From Mycobacterium gordonae (GTDB taxonomy: Bacteria; Actinomycetota; Actinomycetes; Mycobacteriales; Mycobacteriaceae), in contig NZ_CP070973.1 of assembly GCF_017086405.1 (NCBI RefSeq), positions 3,752,739 to 3,816,738 on the forward strand: a stretch of 64,000 nucleotides of DNA. Reading direction: 5' to 3'. Under the pieces are notes generated by a model. The model did no database searches and had not been told where the DNA came from. It worked only from the letters and a program-made list of their open reading frames with translations. A program made the translations under genes and the position numbers. This document shows positions 1-8,637 of this stretch, piece after piece (positions within the stretch are counted from its first letter, which is position 1; each line of letters starts with the position of its first letter).

Positions 1-128
1 CAATGGTCGAGCCGATCCGGCCACAGATCGCGGCCGCGACAGCGCGAGAGAACGCGCACTTCGCCGAACTGATGGGCGCACAGGCCAACGCCGCGGCGTT
101 GGCGGATTTCGGCAACCGCCGGCGCTAG
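1..128 (+). CDS. 3' end of an unidentified coding sequence
   Basis: Only the last 41 codons fall in the window, in the frame that ends with TAG at 126-128. The tail is alanine-rich (it contains ARENAHFAELMGAQANAAAL) and ends in FGNRRR. A helical C-terminus of this kind would suit a crotonase/enoyl-CoA hydratase, but the piece is too short to assign and that idea is only a guess. The stop overlaps the stop of the convergent bfd gene by three bases, so the two transcripts meet tail to tail with no space for a separate terminator. Reading into the preceding sequence would settle the identity. Confidence 0.55.
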   Translation, partial: MVEPIRPQIAAATARENAHFAELMGAQANAAALADFGNRRR

Positions 129-322
129 GCGGACGATGCGGGCTGAAGTTCAGGCTGGTCCATGCGGGCAGCGGAGATGATTGCGCGCAGCGTGCGGCGA
201 CAGCGTCCACAGTCGCCACCCGCACCGCACAGAGCGGCTACTTCCTTTGAGGTCGACGCGCCCCGGGCGACGGCGTCACACACCGTCTGGTTAGTGGCTC
301 CGACGCACAGGCACACGTACAT
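125..322 (-). CDS. bfd: Bacterioferritin-associated ferredoxin (Bfd)
   Basis: Small [2Fe-2S] protein that, in the characterised family, docks on bacterioferritin and reduces core ferric iron so it can be released to the cytosol. The protein starts MYVCLCVG and has the Bfd cluster ligands at Cys4, Cys6, Cys38 and Cys41 (CxC, then CGRC). A further Cys15 and Cys32 are present. The length, 65 residues, is normal. The ATG at 322 was chosen because it puts CxC right at the N-terminus as in relatives; a TTG two codons upstream is also in frame. It is divergent from bfrA, its functional partner, with two iron boxes between the genes, which fits joint control by IdeR. It corresponds to M. tuberculosis Rv1876A. 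Confidence 0.93.
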   Translation of the reverse strand: MYVCLCVGATNQTVCDAVARGASTSKEVAALCGAGGDCGRCRRTLRAIISAARMDQPELQPASSA

Positions 323-370
323 CAGCAAACATCACCCGCAAATGAGGGAAGCGCGTACTGTGTGGTCATA

Positions 371-413
371 TTAGTGGAGTCTAACCTAAGTCGGTTAGCC
401 GAGTCTAACCTAA
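371..413. promoter_or_regulatory. Tandem IdeR iron boxes between bfd and bfrA
   Basis: Two 19-bp sites occur at 371-389 (TTAGTGGAGTCTAACCTAA) and 395-413 (TTAGCCGAGTCTAACCTAA). Each matches 15 of 19 positions of the iron-box consensus TTAGGTTAGGCTAACCTAA. Their starts are 24 bp apart. In M. tuberculosis, IdeR with iron binds tandem boxes upstream of bfrA and activates it. The arrangement here, about 190 bp upstream of bfrA and 50 bp upstream of bfd, is consistent with the same control. The motif match is direct; the regulation is inferred. Confidence 0.85.
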
Positions 414-599
414 CTTAAAATCGCTGATCGCGATTGCGCCGCGGCGGGACGCGCCGACGACGCAATTAAGCGTGGGCTCACTCGCCTCGGCTGCACTAGA
501 TTGAGATCGGCACTCAACCGTGCCGTCCTACCCGCACGGCGCGCTCCAGCCCAGCCCGCCCGCGGATCGACTGACAGCCTCCACACCGTAGGAGTGATC

Positions 600-1079
600 A
601 TGCAAGGCGATCCAGACGTCTTACGTCTTCTCAACGAGCAGTTGACCAGCGAACTGACGGCCATCAACCAGTATTTTCTGCACGCGAAGATGCAAGAGAA
701 CTGGGGTTTCACCGAACTGGCGCAGCACACCCGGGCCGAGTCGTTCGATGAAATGCGGCACGCCGAAGAGATCACCGATCGCATCTTGTTGCTCGACGGT
801 CTGCCGAACTACCAGCGCATCGGCTCATTGCGCGTCGGCCAGACGCTGCGCGAGCAATTCGAAGCGGATATGGCGATCGAAATCGAGGTGCTGAATAGGC
901 TGAAACCGGGAATCGTCATGTGCCGTGAAAAGCAGGACACCACCAGCGCCCAACTGTTAGAAAAAATCGTTGCCGACGAAGAACTTCATCTCGACTATCT
1001 TCAGACGCAGCTGGAATTGATGGACAAACTCGGAGAGGCGCTGTACTCGGCGCAGTGCGTCTCCCGGCCGCCAACTTAA
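600..1079 (+). CDS. bfrA: Bacterioferritin BfrA
   Basis: Haem-containing iron-storage ferritin, 159 residues, the usual length; 24 subunits form the cytosolic shell that oxidises and stores iron. The start MQGDPDVLRLLNEQL is typical. Family-conserved residues are visible: ferroxidase-centre Glu18, Glu51 and His54, and the haem ligand Met52 in the FDEMRHAEE motif; the second half (DEELHLDYLQ) carries the other di-iron ligands. ATG 600 is preceded by TAGGAG; the frame remains open upstream to about 501, but that extension does not look like protein. The gene is divergent from bfd, and the tandem IdeR boxes lie upstream, implying iron-dependent activation so that storage rises when iron is plentiful. 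Corresponds to Rv1876. Confidence 0.97.
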   Translation: MQGDPDVLRLLNEQLTSELTAINQYFLHAKMQENWGFTELAQHTRAESFDEMRHAEEITDRILLLDGLPNYQRIGSLRVGQTLREQFEADMAIEIEVLNRLKPGIVMCREKQDTTSAQLLEKIVADEELHLDYLQTQLELMDKLGEALYSAQCVSRPPT

Positions 1080-1122
1080 TCCGGGGCCACCCCGCGGGCT
1101 CCGACACTGACGGGAGTCAACG

Positions 1123-3189
1123 ATGACGAGCCCGACCGCACCGACGACCGCCTCCGGCGGCACCCCGGTCCCGTGCGCCTCGATCAGTCCGGTGCGCCGC
1201 AATGTCATCTTCGCGGGGCTAATGCTCGCCGTCCTGATGGCGGCGATGGACCAGACCGTGGTCGTGCCAGCACTTCCCACGATTGTGGAAGACCTGGGCG
1301 ACTCCATTCACCAGTCCTGGGTGGTCGCGGCCTACCTGTTGGGCGGCATCGTGGTCATTCCGGTAGCGGGCAAACTCGGCGACCTACTGGGCCGTAAACG
1401 GGTGCTGCAGAGCTCGGTCGCGCTGTTCCTGGCCGGCTCGGTGCTGTGTGGGTTATCGGACTCGATGGCCATGCTGTCGGTCTCCCGCGCGCTGCAGGGC
1501 ATCGGCGCCGGTGCCATTTCGGTCACGGCCGCCGCCCTGATCGGCGAGGTCTTTCCACTTCGCGACCGCGGCCGTTATCAGGGAATCCTGGGTGCGGTGT
1601 TCGGGGTCACCACGGTCGCCGGCCCGTTGTTCGGAGGGATCTTTACCGACTACATGAATTGGCGATGGGCGTTCTGGGTGAACATGCCGGTGACGATCGG
1701 CATCATGGCCCTGACCGCGGCCGCCATCCCCGCGTTGCCCCGCCGTCCCAGGCCGGCCATCGACTACCTGGGGATACTGCTGATCGCGGTGGCGATGACG
1801 GCGCTGATCATGGCCACCAGCTGGGGTGGCACCAACTACGCCTGGAGCTCGGCGCCAATCATCGGGCTGTTCCTCGGGGCCGTCGTGACGCTGGGTGCCT
1901 TCATCTGGGTGGAGAGCCGGGCTCCTGCCGGCATCCTGCCGCCCCGCCTGTTTCGCAGCCCGGTATTCGCGGTGTGCTCCGTGCTGTCGTTGCTCGTCGG
2001 TTTCGCGATGCTGGGCGCACTGACCTTCGTGCCCATGTACCTGCGTTACGTCGACGGCGTCTCGGCAACCACCTCGGGGTTGCGAACGCTGCCCATGGTG
2101 CTCGGCCTGCTGACCACATCGGTGGCCGCGGGAATCCTGGTCGGAAGGACGGGTCGGTACAAGATCTTCCCGCTGGCGGGTACGGCGTTGATGGCCGTGG
2201 GGTTTCTACTGATGGCACGCATGGACGAAGCGACGCCGTGGCCCGTGCAGGCGTTCTATCTGGTCATACTCGGGGCCGGCATCGGCTTCTCCATGCAGGT
2301 CCTGATCCTCATCGTCCAGAACACCTCGCGTTTCGAAGACCTGGGCGTGGCCACCTCGGGCGTCACCTTCTTTCGCGTGGTCGGAGGTTCGTTCGGCGCA
2401 GCGATATTCGGCGCACTATTCGCCAACTTCCTGAGTCGACGAATAGATGCGGCGTTGCACGCCGCCGGTGTGCCCGCCGCTGCCGCGCATTCCCCGAGCG
2501 CCCTGCACCGGCTTCCGCAAAACGTGGCCGCCCCGATCGTGCGGGCCTACGCCGGGTCGCTTTCACAAGTATTTCTCTGCGCCGCATTTATCGCGCTGGT
2601 CGGATTCATCTTCGCGCTGTGCCTGCGGGAGGCTCCCCTCAACGATATTCACGACAGCCCCGGTTGCCTGGGGGACGGCTTTGCGGTGCCCAGAACCAAA
2701 TCGCCCGAAGATATCCTGGAAATCGCCGTCGGACACCTGCTGGCGGAGGCGCCCAAGGTCAAGCTCGACGATATTGCCGAGCAACCGGGTTGCGAACTCG
2801 ACGTGGCCGGACTGTGGGGAGCGCTCCGGATTTGCCAATACCAGCGGTTCTTCGAAACCGCGCAATTGACCGATATCGCCGCACATCTGCACGTGCCGCC
2901 GCAGGTCCTCCAGCCGGTCTTCGATCGTCTGGCCGAGGCCGGATACGCCGTGCGCGACGGTGACCGATTGACGCTCACCGCGGCCGGGCAGCGCCAAGTC
3001 GACTCGGTGTCGGGACTGATCCGCCGGTGGCTCACCGATCACCTAGCGGTATCGGACGACGTCGCCGTCCAACCGGATCACGCCGAATTCGACGCGGCTC
3101 TGCAACGCATCACCGACGGGGTGCTGGTGGCACGCGACTGGTATCAGGACCTGGACGACCTGGCGGAGCGGCGCACTGGCACCGGTTAG
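1123..3189 (+). CDS. MFS drug transporter, DHA2 (14-TM) family, with winged-helix-like C-terminal tail
   Basis: 688-residue proton-driven multidrug efflux protein of the EmrB/QacA type in the inner membrane. The start has MDQTVVVPALPTI, the DHA2 motif of TM1; motif A GKLGDLLGRKRV lies between TM2 and TM3, and a motif-C-like GVTTVAGPLFGG is in TM5. About 14 hydrophobic segments end near residue 505. A cytosolic tail of about 170 residues follows, including a helix-turn-helix-like LTDIAAHLHVPPQVLQPVF and then a turn-strand stretch (RDGDRLTLTAAG), resembling a winged helix. It matches Rv1877 in position and length. The next gene is a close paralogue, so this is a tandem duplication. ATG 1123 follows GGGAG. 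The substrate is unknown. Confidence 0.92.
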   Translation: MTSPTAPTTASGGTPVPCASISPVRRNVIFAGLMLAVLMAAMDQTVVVPALPTIVEDLGDSIHQSWVVAAYLLGGIVVIPVAGKLGDLLGRKRVLQSSVALFLAGSVLCGLSDSMAMLSVSRALQGIGAGAISVTAAALIGEVFPLRDRGRYQGILGAVFGVTTVAGPLFGGIFTDYMNWRWAFWVNMPVTIGIMALTAAAIPALPRRPRPAIDYLGILLIAVAMTALIMATSWGGTNYAWSSAPIIGLFLGAVVTLGAFIWVESRAPAGILPPRLFRSPVFAVCSVLSLLVGFAMLGALTFVPMYLRYVDGVSATTSGLRTLPMVLGLLTTSVAAGILVGRTGRYKIFPLAGTALMAVGFLLMARMDEATPWPVQAFYLVILGAGIGFSMQVLILIVQNTSRFEDLGVATSGVTFFRVVGGSFGAAIFGALFANFLSRRIDAALHAAGVPAAAAHSPSALHRLPQNVAAPIVRAYAGSLSQVFLCAAFIALVGFIFALCLREAPLNDIHDSPGCLGDGFAVPRTKSPEDILEIAVGHLLAEAPKVKLDDIAEQPGCELDVAGLWGALRICQYQRFFETAQLTDIAAHLHVPPQVLQPVFDRLAEAGYAVRDGDRLTLTAAGQRQVDSVSGLIRRWLTDHLAVSDDVAVQPDHAEFDAALQRITDGVLVARDWYQDLDDLAERRTGTG

Positions 3190-3249
3190 AAATCGCCGAT
3201 CGGGGGCATCCAGGGTGCGCTTTCGCCTTGCGCCGACCGAGAGACGGGA

Positions 3250-5313
3250 ATGACGACCACGACAGTTGCCGCACCTGCCGATACCGGGCCCGGCAGCGCG
3301 CCGATCACTGCTCAGCGACGCAATCTCATCTTCGTCGCCATCGTGCTCGGGATGCTGCTCGCGGCGCTCGACCAGACCATCGTCGCCACCGCCCTGCCGA
3401 CCATCGTCGCCGACCTCGGCGATGCCGGCCGACAGTCGTGGGTGGTCACCAGTTATCTGTTGGCCTCCACGATCGTCACCGCCCTGGTCGGCAAACTCGG
3501 CGACCTGTACGGCCGCAAACGGGTTTTCCAGGCCGCGGTCCTGTTCTTCATCGCTGGATCGGTGCTCTGTGGTCTGGCGCAGTCCATGACCATGCTGGTG
3601 GGATCGCGAGCCCTGCAGGGCATCGGCGGCGGCGCCATCGCGGTCACCGCCAGCGCGCTGATCGGTGAAGTGGTGCCGCTTCGCGAGCGCGGGCGCTACC
3701 AGGGAATCCTTGGCGCGGTCTTCGGTGTCACCACGGTCGTGGGCCCGTTGCTCGGCGGCTATTTCACCGACTATCTCACCTGGCGCTGGGCCTTCTGGAT
3801 CAATCTGCCGGTGTCGCTGGTCGTAATCTGTGTGGCGACCGCGGCAATCCCGGCGCTGACCTCGAAGACCGGGCGGACGACCAAACCCGCGGTGGATTAC
3901 GCCGGGATCGTGTTCATCGGCCTGAGCGCCGCCGCGCTGACCCTGGCCACCAGTTGGGGAGGCACCGTCTACCCCTGGGGGTCGCCGACCATCATCGGTT
4001 TGTTCGCCGGCGCCGCGGTCACCCTGGGCGTGTTCGTCTGGGTGGAAAACCGTGCGACCGCACCGATTCTGCCGATCCGGTTGTTCGCCAGTCCAGTCTT
4101 CGCCGTGTGCTGCGTGCTGTCGTTCGTCGTCGGGTTCGCGATGCTCGGCGCGATGACGTTCCTGCCGACCTTCATGCAGTACGTGAACGGAGTGTCCGCC
4201 ACCACGTCGGGGCTGCGCACGCTGCCGATGGTGGTCGGCATGCTGATCACCTCCACGGGCAGCGGCAGCATCGTCGGCCGCACCGGGCGTTACAAGATCT
4301 TCCCGGTCGCCGGCACCGCGCTGATGACGCTGGCTTTTCTGTCGATGTCCACCATGGACAACTCGACCTCAGCGCTGCTCCAGTCGGTTTACCTGTTCAT
4401 CCTGGGCGCCGGCATCGGATTGTCGATGCAGGTGCTGGTGCTCATCGTGCAGAACACCTCCGACTTCGAGGATCTCGGCGTGGCCACCTCCGGGGTGAGC
4501 TTCTTCCGTACCATCGGCAGCTCATTCGGGGCGGCCATCTTCGGTTCGCTGTTCGTGAACTTCCTGAGCTCGAGATTGGCCGCGGCGCTGGCCACATCCG
4601 GCACACCCCGGGACGCGGTCAGCTCACCTGCCGCGCTGCATCGGCAGCCGGCGGCCGTGGCCGCACCGGTCGTGCACGCCTACGCCGAGTCGCTTTGCCA
4701 GGTGTTCCTCTGGGCCGCACCGGTAGCCGCGGCGGGATTCATCCTGGCACTGTTCCTGCGCGAGGTGCCGTTGCGCGACATTCACAACAGTTCCGTCGAT
4801 CTTGGCGACGGCTTTGGCATGCCGACCACCGATACCCCGGAACAGCTGTTGGAGAACGCGATTGCGCGCATGCTGCGCGGCGAACCGGGGGTGCGGCTGC
4901 GCAGCATCGCCCTGCGGCCGGATTGCCGACTCGACGTCGCCGGACTGTGGGCATTGCTGCGCGTCAACCGCTACCTTCAGTTCTTCGGCACCGCGCGCCT
5001 CACCGACATCGGTGACCACCTGCAGATACCGTTCGAGGTGCTGGAACCCACCTTCAACCGGTTGGTCACCACCGGCTACGTGATGCGCGACGGCGACCGG
5101 CTGCGGCTCACACCCGCGGGCGTTGAACAGGTGCAGTATGTGTATTCACTGCTGCTGGCCTGGATCATCGACAAACTGTTCCGATCACCCGGATTCGCGG
5201 TCCGACCGGACCGCGACCAGGTCGAGGCCGCGCTCGGCCGGGTCGCGTACCGCGTTATCGCGCAACGCGATTGGAGTGAAGGCAGCGCGCCCGAGGTTAT
5301 TGCGGGTCGCTGA
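3250..5313 (+). CDS. MFS drug transporter, DHA2 family, tandem paralogue of the preceding gene
   Basis: 687-residue EmrB/QacA-type exporter. It carries the same landmarks as its neighbour: LDQTIVATALPTIVADL in TM1, motif A GKLGDLYGRKRV, motif-C-like GVTTVVGPLLGG, about 14 membrane segments and the same cytosolic tail with a HTH-like LTDIGDHLQIPFEVLEPTF. The two proteins are similar over their whole length, including the tail, so duplication copied the complete gene. The 60-bp gap contains a GAGACGGGA ribosome-binding region and no obvious terminator, so the pair is probably co-transcribed. Divergence is greatest near the N-terminus and in the loop around residue 470, which may reflect different substrates. 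Either copy could be the true Rv1877 orthologue. Confidence 0.92.
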   Translation: MTTTTVAAPADTGPGSAPITAQRRNLIFVAIVLGMLLAALDQTIVATALPTIVADLGDAGRQSWVVTSYLLASTIVTALVGKLGDLYGRKRVFQAAVLFFIAGSVLCGLAQSMTMLVGSRALQGIGGGAIAVTASALIGEVVPLRERGRYQGILGAVFGVTTVVGPLLGGYFTDYLTWRWAFWINLPVSLVVICVATAAIPALTSKTGRTTKPAVDYAGIVFIGLSAAALTLATSWGGTVYPWGSPTIIGLFAGAAVTLGVFVWVENRATAPILPIRLFASPVFAVCCVLSFVVGFAMLGAMTFLPTFMQYVNGVSATTSGLRTLPMVVGMLITSTGSGSIVGRTGRYKIFPVAGTALMTLAFLSMSTMDNSTSALLQSVYLFILGAGIGLSMQVLVLIVQNTSDFEDLGVATSGVSFFRTIGSSFGAAIFGSLFVNFLSSRLAAALATSGTPRDAVSSPAALHRQPAAVAAPVVHAYAESLCQVFLWAAPVAAAGFILALFLREVPLRDIHNSSVDLGDGFGMPTTDTPEQLLENAIARMLRGEPGVRLRSIALRPDCRLDVAGLWALLRVNRYLQFFGTARLTDIGDHLQIPFEVLEPTFNRLVTTGYVMRDGDRLRLTPAGVEQVQYVYSLLLAWIIDKLFRSPGFAVRPDRDQVEAALGRVAYRVIAQRDWSEGSAPEVIAGR

Positions 5314-5315
5314 TC

Positions 5316-5346
5316 GGATGCCAGCCGCCAGGCAACATTGGCATCC
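5316..5346 (+). terminator. Possible terminator hairpin after the MFS pair
   Basis: GGATGCCA at 5316-5323 pairs exactly with TGGCATCC at 5339-5346 across a 15-nt loop, starting 3 nt after the stop codon of the second transporter. No T-run follows, as is usual for mycobacterial hairpin terminators. The stem is only 8 bp, so support is modest. Confidence 0.4.
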
Positions 5347-5598
5347 TCTGTCCGGCGCCCAACCCGTCGGTTTACCACACGGACAACACTGTGGGCGCCC
5401 GGCCCAGACCCGCTGTTCAGCAGCGCTGAGTGCATCTCCGCCGCCGCGGCCAGCCACCGACCACATCCGGTCAGGACACCTCACCGCCAGGGTCTGCGCG
5501 AGAACAGCATGCGTCGAACTCGGTCGTCATCTGCACTGAGGCAAGCACCGACCAGGTGGGCGGTTCAACAGCGGATCGGCCGGGCGTACCATCGCGCC

Positions 5599-6093
5599 AT
5601 GAGCCGAATCGGTAGTTTCGCGGATGACGATGTAGCCGGCTGGGTCTTGAAATCCCCTGAACTCGGCGGGGCCATGGCCAATTTCAGCCGAGCGGTCTAC
5701 ACCAGTAACCGGCTGCCGCTGCGCACCCGCGAGATTGCCCGCGCCGTGATCGCCAACAACAACGAATGCATCGTGTGCGCCAACACGCGCGACGCCGACG
5801 GCCCGGCGGCTGGGGTGGACGAGGACCTTTACCATCACGCGCACGAGTGGCGGACCTGGGCGGGCTACAGCGATCAGGAGCGGCTGGCGGCCGAGTTCGC
5901 TCACCGCTTCTCCACCGACCACACCGCACTGCGCGACGACGAGGACTTCTGGAACCGGGCCGCCGAACATTTCTCCGATGAGTTGCTCGCCGACCTCGCT
6001 ATCTCGTGCGCGTTGTGGGTGGGCATGGGCCGGGTGCTGCGGACCCTGGACATCGGCCAGGCGTGCAAACTCACCCTGCCCAGCCGAGCCTGA
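5599..6093 (+). CDS. Carboxymuconolactone decarboxylase / AhpD-like family protein
   Basis: 164-residue all-helical protein of the AhpD/CMD superfamily, members of which are thiol peroxidases or decarboxylases. The CxxC motif is visible at Cys57-Cys60 in NECIVCANTRD, after the usual helix LRTREIARAVIA. The His normally found four residues after the second Cys (C-x2-C-x3-H) is Arg here, so classical AhpD proton-relay chemistry is doubtful. ATG 5599 (MSRIGS) is the most sensible start; the open frame reaches upstream but that part is low-quality sequence. It lies 28 bp before glnA3 on the same strand and may be co-transcribed with it. I do not recall a counterpart between Rv1877 and glnA3 in M. 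tuberculosis. Confidence 0.8.
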   Translation: MSRIGSFADDDVAGWVLKSPELGGAMANFSRAVYTSNRLPLRTREIARAVIANNNECIVCANTRDADGPAAGVDEDLYHHAHEWRTWAGYSDQERLAAEFAHRFSTDHTALRDDEDFWNRAAEHFSDELLADLAISCALWVGMGRVLRTLDIGQACKLTLPSRA

Positions 6094-6121
6094 CTAGGCC
6101 GGCAACCGCCGGCACCGCACA

Positions 6122-7483
6122 ATGGCTGGCATGACTGCCACCCCGCTCGCCGCTGCGGCCATCGCCCAACTCGAGGCCGAGGGCGTCGACACCGTGATCG
6201 GCACCGTGGTGAACCCTGCGGGGCTCACCCTGGCCAAGACCGTGCCGATCCGGCGGACCAACGCGTTCGCCGATCCCGGCCTGGGGGCCAGTCCGGTCTG
6301 GAACGCGCTCACGATCGACCAAACCGGCATCGCATTCACCGACGATGTTGGCGTGGTCGGCGATCAGCGCCTGCGTCTGGACCTGTCCGGGTTGCGCATC
6401 ATCGGCGACGGGCTCGCGTGGTCACCAGCCGGATTCTTCGAGCAGGACGGAACGCCGGTTCCGGCCTGCAGCCGGGGAACGCTCGGGCGGATCGAAGCCG
6501 CCCTCGAGACCGCCGGCATCGAGGCCGCCGTCGGGCACGAAATCGAGTTCCTGCTGGTTGATGCCCTGGGCGGCCAGTTGCCGACAGCGCTGTGGGCGCC
6601 ATACGGAATGGTCGGAGCCCTCGAGTACGAGGCGTTCGTCCGGGAGGTGACGGCCGACGCGACATCGGCCGGAGTAGCGATCGAGCAGTTCCATCCTGAG
6701 TACGGGCCGAATCAGTTCGAGCTCTCGCTGCCGCCGCAGCCACCGGTGGCCGCTGCCGACCAGCTGGTGCTGATGCGGATCATCATCGGCCGCGCAGCCC
6801 GCCGGCACGGGATGCGAATCAGCCTGTCACCCGCACCGTTCGCCGGCAGTGTGGGATCGGGCGCCCACCAACACTTCTCCCTGAGCATGCCCGAGGGGCC
6901 GCTGTTCTCGGGCGGAACCGGTCCAGGCGGTATGACGAAGGCGGGGCAGTCTGCGGTAGCGGGAGTGTTGCGCGGGTTACCGCAGGCTCAGGGGATTCTG
7001 TCCGCCTCGATTGTGTCCGGCCTGCGGATGCAACCCGGCAACTGGGCCGGCGCCTACGCTTGCTGGGGCATCGAGAACCGGGAGGCCGCCGTGCGGTTCA
7101 TCGAGGGCGGACCGGCAAACCCGCACGGCGCCAACGTCGAGGTGAAGGTCGTCGATCCCTCGGCCAATCCGTACTTGGCCTCGGCAGCGATTCTCGCGCT
7201 GGCACTCGACGGAATCACCACCGAGGCGCCGCTGCCGCCGGAAACGACGATCGACCCGGCGCTCCAGTCCGAAGCGGACCGGGCGTGCGCCGGAACCCGG
7301 CTCCTGCCCGCCGATCAGATGCAAGCCATTGCCGCACTGAATGATTCGGCGCTAATGCGGAGATTGCTCGGCGATCCGGTGGTCGACTTGGTCACCGCGG
7401 TACGCCGGATGGAGCATGATCGCTACGCCGACCTTGAACCGGCAGAGCTCACCGAAAAGTTCCGGATGGCCTGGAGCCTATGA
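6122..7483 (+). CDS. glnA3: Glutamine synthetase-like enzyme GlnA3 (probable gamma-glutamylation of an amine other than ammonia)
   Basis: 453-residue glutamine synthetase-fold enzyme. GS motifs are present: the metal/ATP site HEIEFLL, NQFELSL, the GSGAHQHFS signature, and the Arg/Glu-rich C-terminal ENREAAVRF and NVEVKVVDPSANPYLA. The N-terminal beta-grasp region (about 1-115) is divergent from true ammonia-assimilating GlnA1. GlnA3 of Streptomyces coelicolor is a gamma-glutamylpolyamine synthetase, and the mycobacterial protein is generally regarded as non-essential and not the main glutamine synthetase. Its stop overlaps the start of the amidohydrolase (ATGA), so the products are probably made together. 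The MAG start at 6122 is used; a second Met three codons later is possible. Corresponds to Rv1878. Confidence 0.93.
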   Translation: MAGMTATPLAAAAIAQLEAEGVDTVIGTVVNPAGLTLAKTVPIRRTNAFADPGLGASPVWNALTIDQTGIAFTDDVGVVGDQRLRLDLSGLRIIGDGLAWSPAGFFEQDGTPVPACSRGTLGRIEAALETAGIEAAVGHEIEFLLVDALGGQLPTALWAPYGMVGALEYEAFVREVTADATSAGVAIEQFHPEYGPNQFELSLPPQPPVAAADQLVLMRIIIGRAARRHGMRISLSPAPFAGSVGSGAHQHFSLSMPEGPLFSGGTGPGGMTKAGQSAVAGVLRGLPQAQGILSASIVSGLRMQPGNWAGAYACWGIENREAAVRFIEGGPANPHGANVEVKVVDPSANPYLASAAILALALDGITTEAPLPPETTIDPALQSEADRACAGTRLLPADQMQAIAALNDSALMRRLLGDPVVDLVTAVRRMEHDRYADLEPAELTEKFRMAWSL

Positions 7484-8637
7484 TATCCGCGGCGAAATCC
7501 GATTTGTCGCAGCACATTCGGCAGGTGGCGCTGATCGACCAGCATGTACACGGCTGTTGGTCGACCGCGGGCGACCGCCGGCGTTTCGAGAACGCGCTCA
7601 ACGAGGCCAACACCCAGCCGCTCGCCGATTTCGATTCCGGTTTCGACACCCAACTTGGTTTCGCGGTGCGCAATCACTGCGCCGCCGTGCTGGGGTTGCC
7701 CAGACATGTTGATGCACAGGACTATTGGGAACGCCGCAACCAGTTCAATGAAACTGAATTAGCCCGACTGTTCCTGCCTGCCGCGGGAGTGAGTAACTGG
7801 CTAGTCGACACCGGATTCGCCGAAGGCGTGACCGATCTCGCCGAATTCAGCGCACTGTCCGGTCGCCGCGCCTACGAAGTGGTCCGCTTGGAGCAGGTGG
7901 CCGAGCAGGCCGCGCGAGCCGGCGACGATTACGCGTCGGCGTTCGAAGAGATTCTGAACCGGCGCGCCGCCGGCGCCGTTGGCACCAAGTCGATCCTGGC
8001 CTACCGGGGCGGGTTCGAAGGCGACCTGAGCGAGCCCTCCGCGAGTGAGGTGCGGGCCGCGGCGCAGCGCTGGCGCGATCAGGGTGGCGTGCGACTGTGC
8101 GATCGGGTGCTGCTGCGCTTCGGGTTGTACCAGGCGTTGCGGCTGGGCAAACCGCTGCAATTCCATGTGGGTTTCGGCGACCGCGATTGTGATCTGCACA
8201 AGACGAATCCGCTTCATCTGCTCGACTTTCTGCGCAACTCGGGCCAGACGCCGATCGTGTTGCTGCACTGCTACCCCTACGAGCGTGAAGCCGGGTACCT
8301 GGCTCAGGCTTTCAACAACGTCTATGTCGACGGCGGGCTGTCCGTGAACCATCTGGCTGCCCGGGCCCCGGCCTTCATCGCGCGGCTCCTAGAGCTGGCG
8401 CCGTTTCGCAAGATCCTCTATTCGTCGGACGGATTCGGACCCGCGGAGTTGCATTTCCTGGGAGCTGCCCTGTGGCGCAGCGGGATCGACCGCGTACTGC
8501 ACGGCTTCGTCGAGGCGGGCGACTGGACCGAGATGGATGCGATCAGGGTGGTCGACCTGGTCGCTCACCACAACGCCGCCCGCATCTACCGCCTTGCCAG
8601 TGGCGATCCTCGTGGTCCGATCAGCCCAGGGGGATGA
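7480..8637 (+). CDS. Amidohydrolase family protein (FluG-type partner of GlnA3)
   Basis: 385-residue amidohydrolase-2-type TIM-barrel protein. The N-terminal metal motif is LIDQHVHG (HxH in the first strand); later strands give LQFHVGFGD, IVLLHCYPY and ILYSSDGFGPAE, the usual His and Asp ligand positions. The ATG at 7480 overlaps the glnA3 stop in ATGA, a strong sign of translational coupling. In fungi and some bacteria the same two domains are fused as FluG (amidohydrolase plus GS-like). The likely role is hydrolysis of an amide or gamma-glutamyl compound in the same pathway; the substrate is unknown. Its 3' end overlaps the convergent ligase gene by 17 bp. Corresponds to Rv1879. Confidence 0.9.
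   Translation: MISAAKSDLSQHIRQVALIDQHVHGCWSTAGDRRRFENALNEANTQPLADFDSGFDTQLGFAVRNHCAAVLGLPRHVDAQDYWERRNQFNETELARLFLPAAGVSNWLVDTGFAEGVTDLAEFSALSGRRAYEVVRLEQVAEQAARAGDDYASAFEEILNRRAAGAVGTKSILAYRGGFEGDLSEPSASEVRAAAQRWRDQGGVRLCDRVLLRFGLYQALRLGKPLQFHVGFGDRDCDLHKTNPLHLLDFLRNSGQTPIVLLHCYPYEREAGYLAQAFNNVYVDGGLSVNHLAARAPAFIARLLELAPFRKILYSSDGFGPAELHFLGAALWRSGIDRVLHGFVEAGDWTEMDAIRVVDLVAHHNAARIYRLASGDPRGPISPGG

Noticed and set aside
1446..2963. Arg/Gly-rich plus-strand frame of about 500 codons inside the first MFS gene
   Set aside because: Out-of-frame reading of a clear transporter; composition is typical of a frame shadow.
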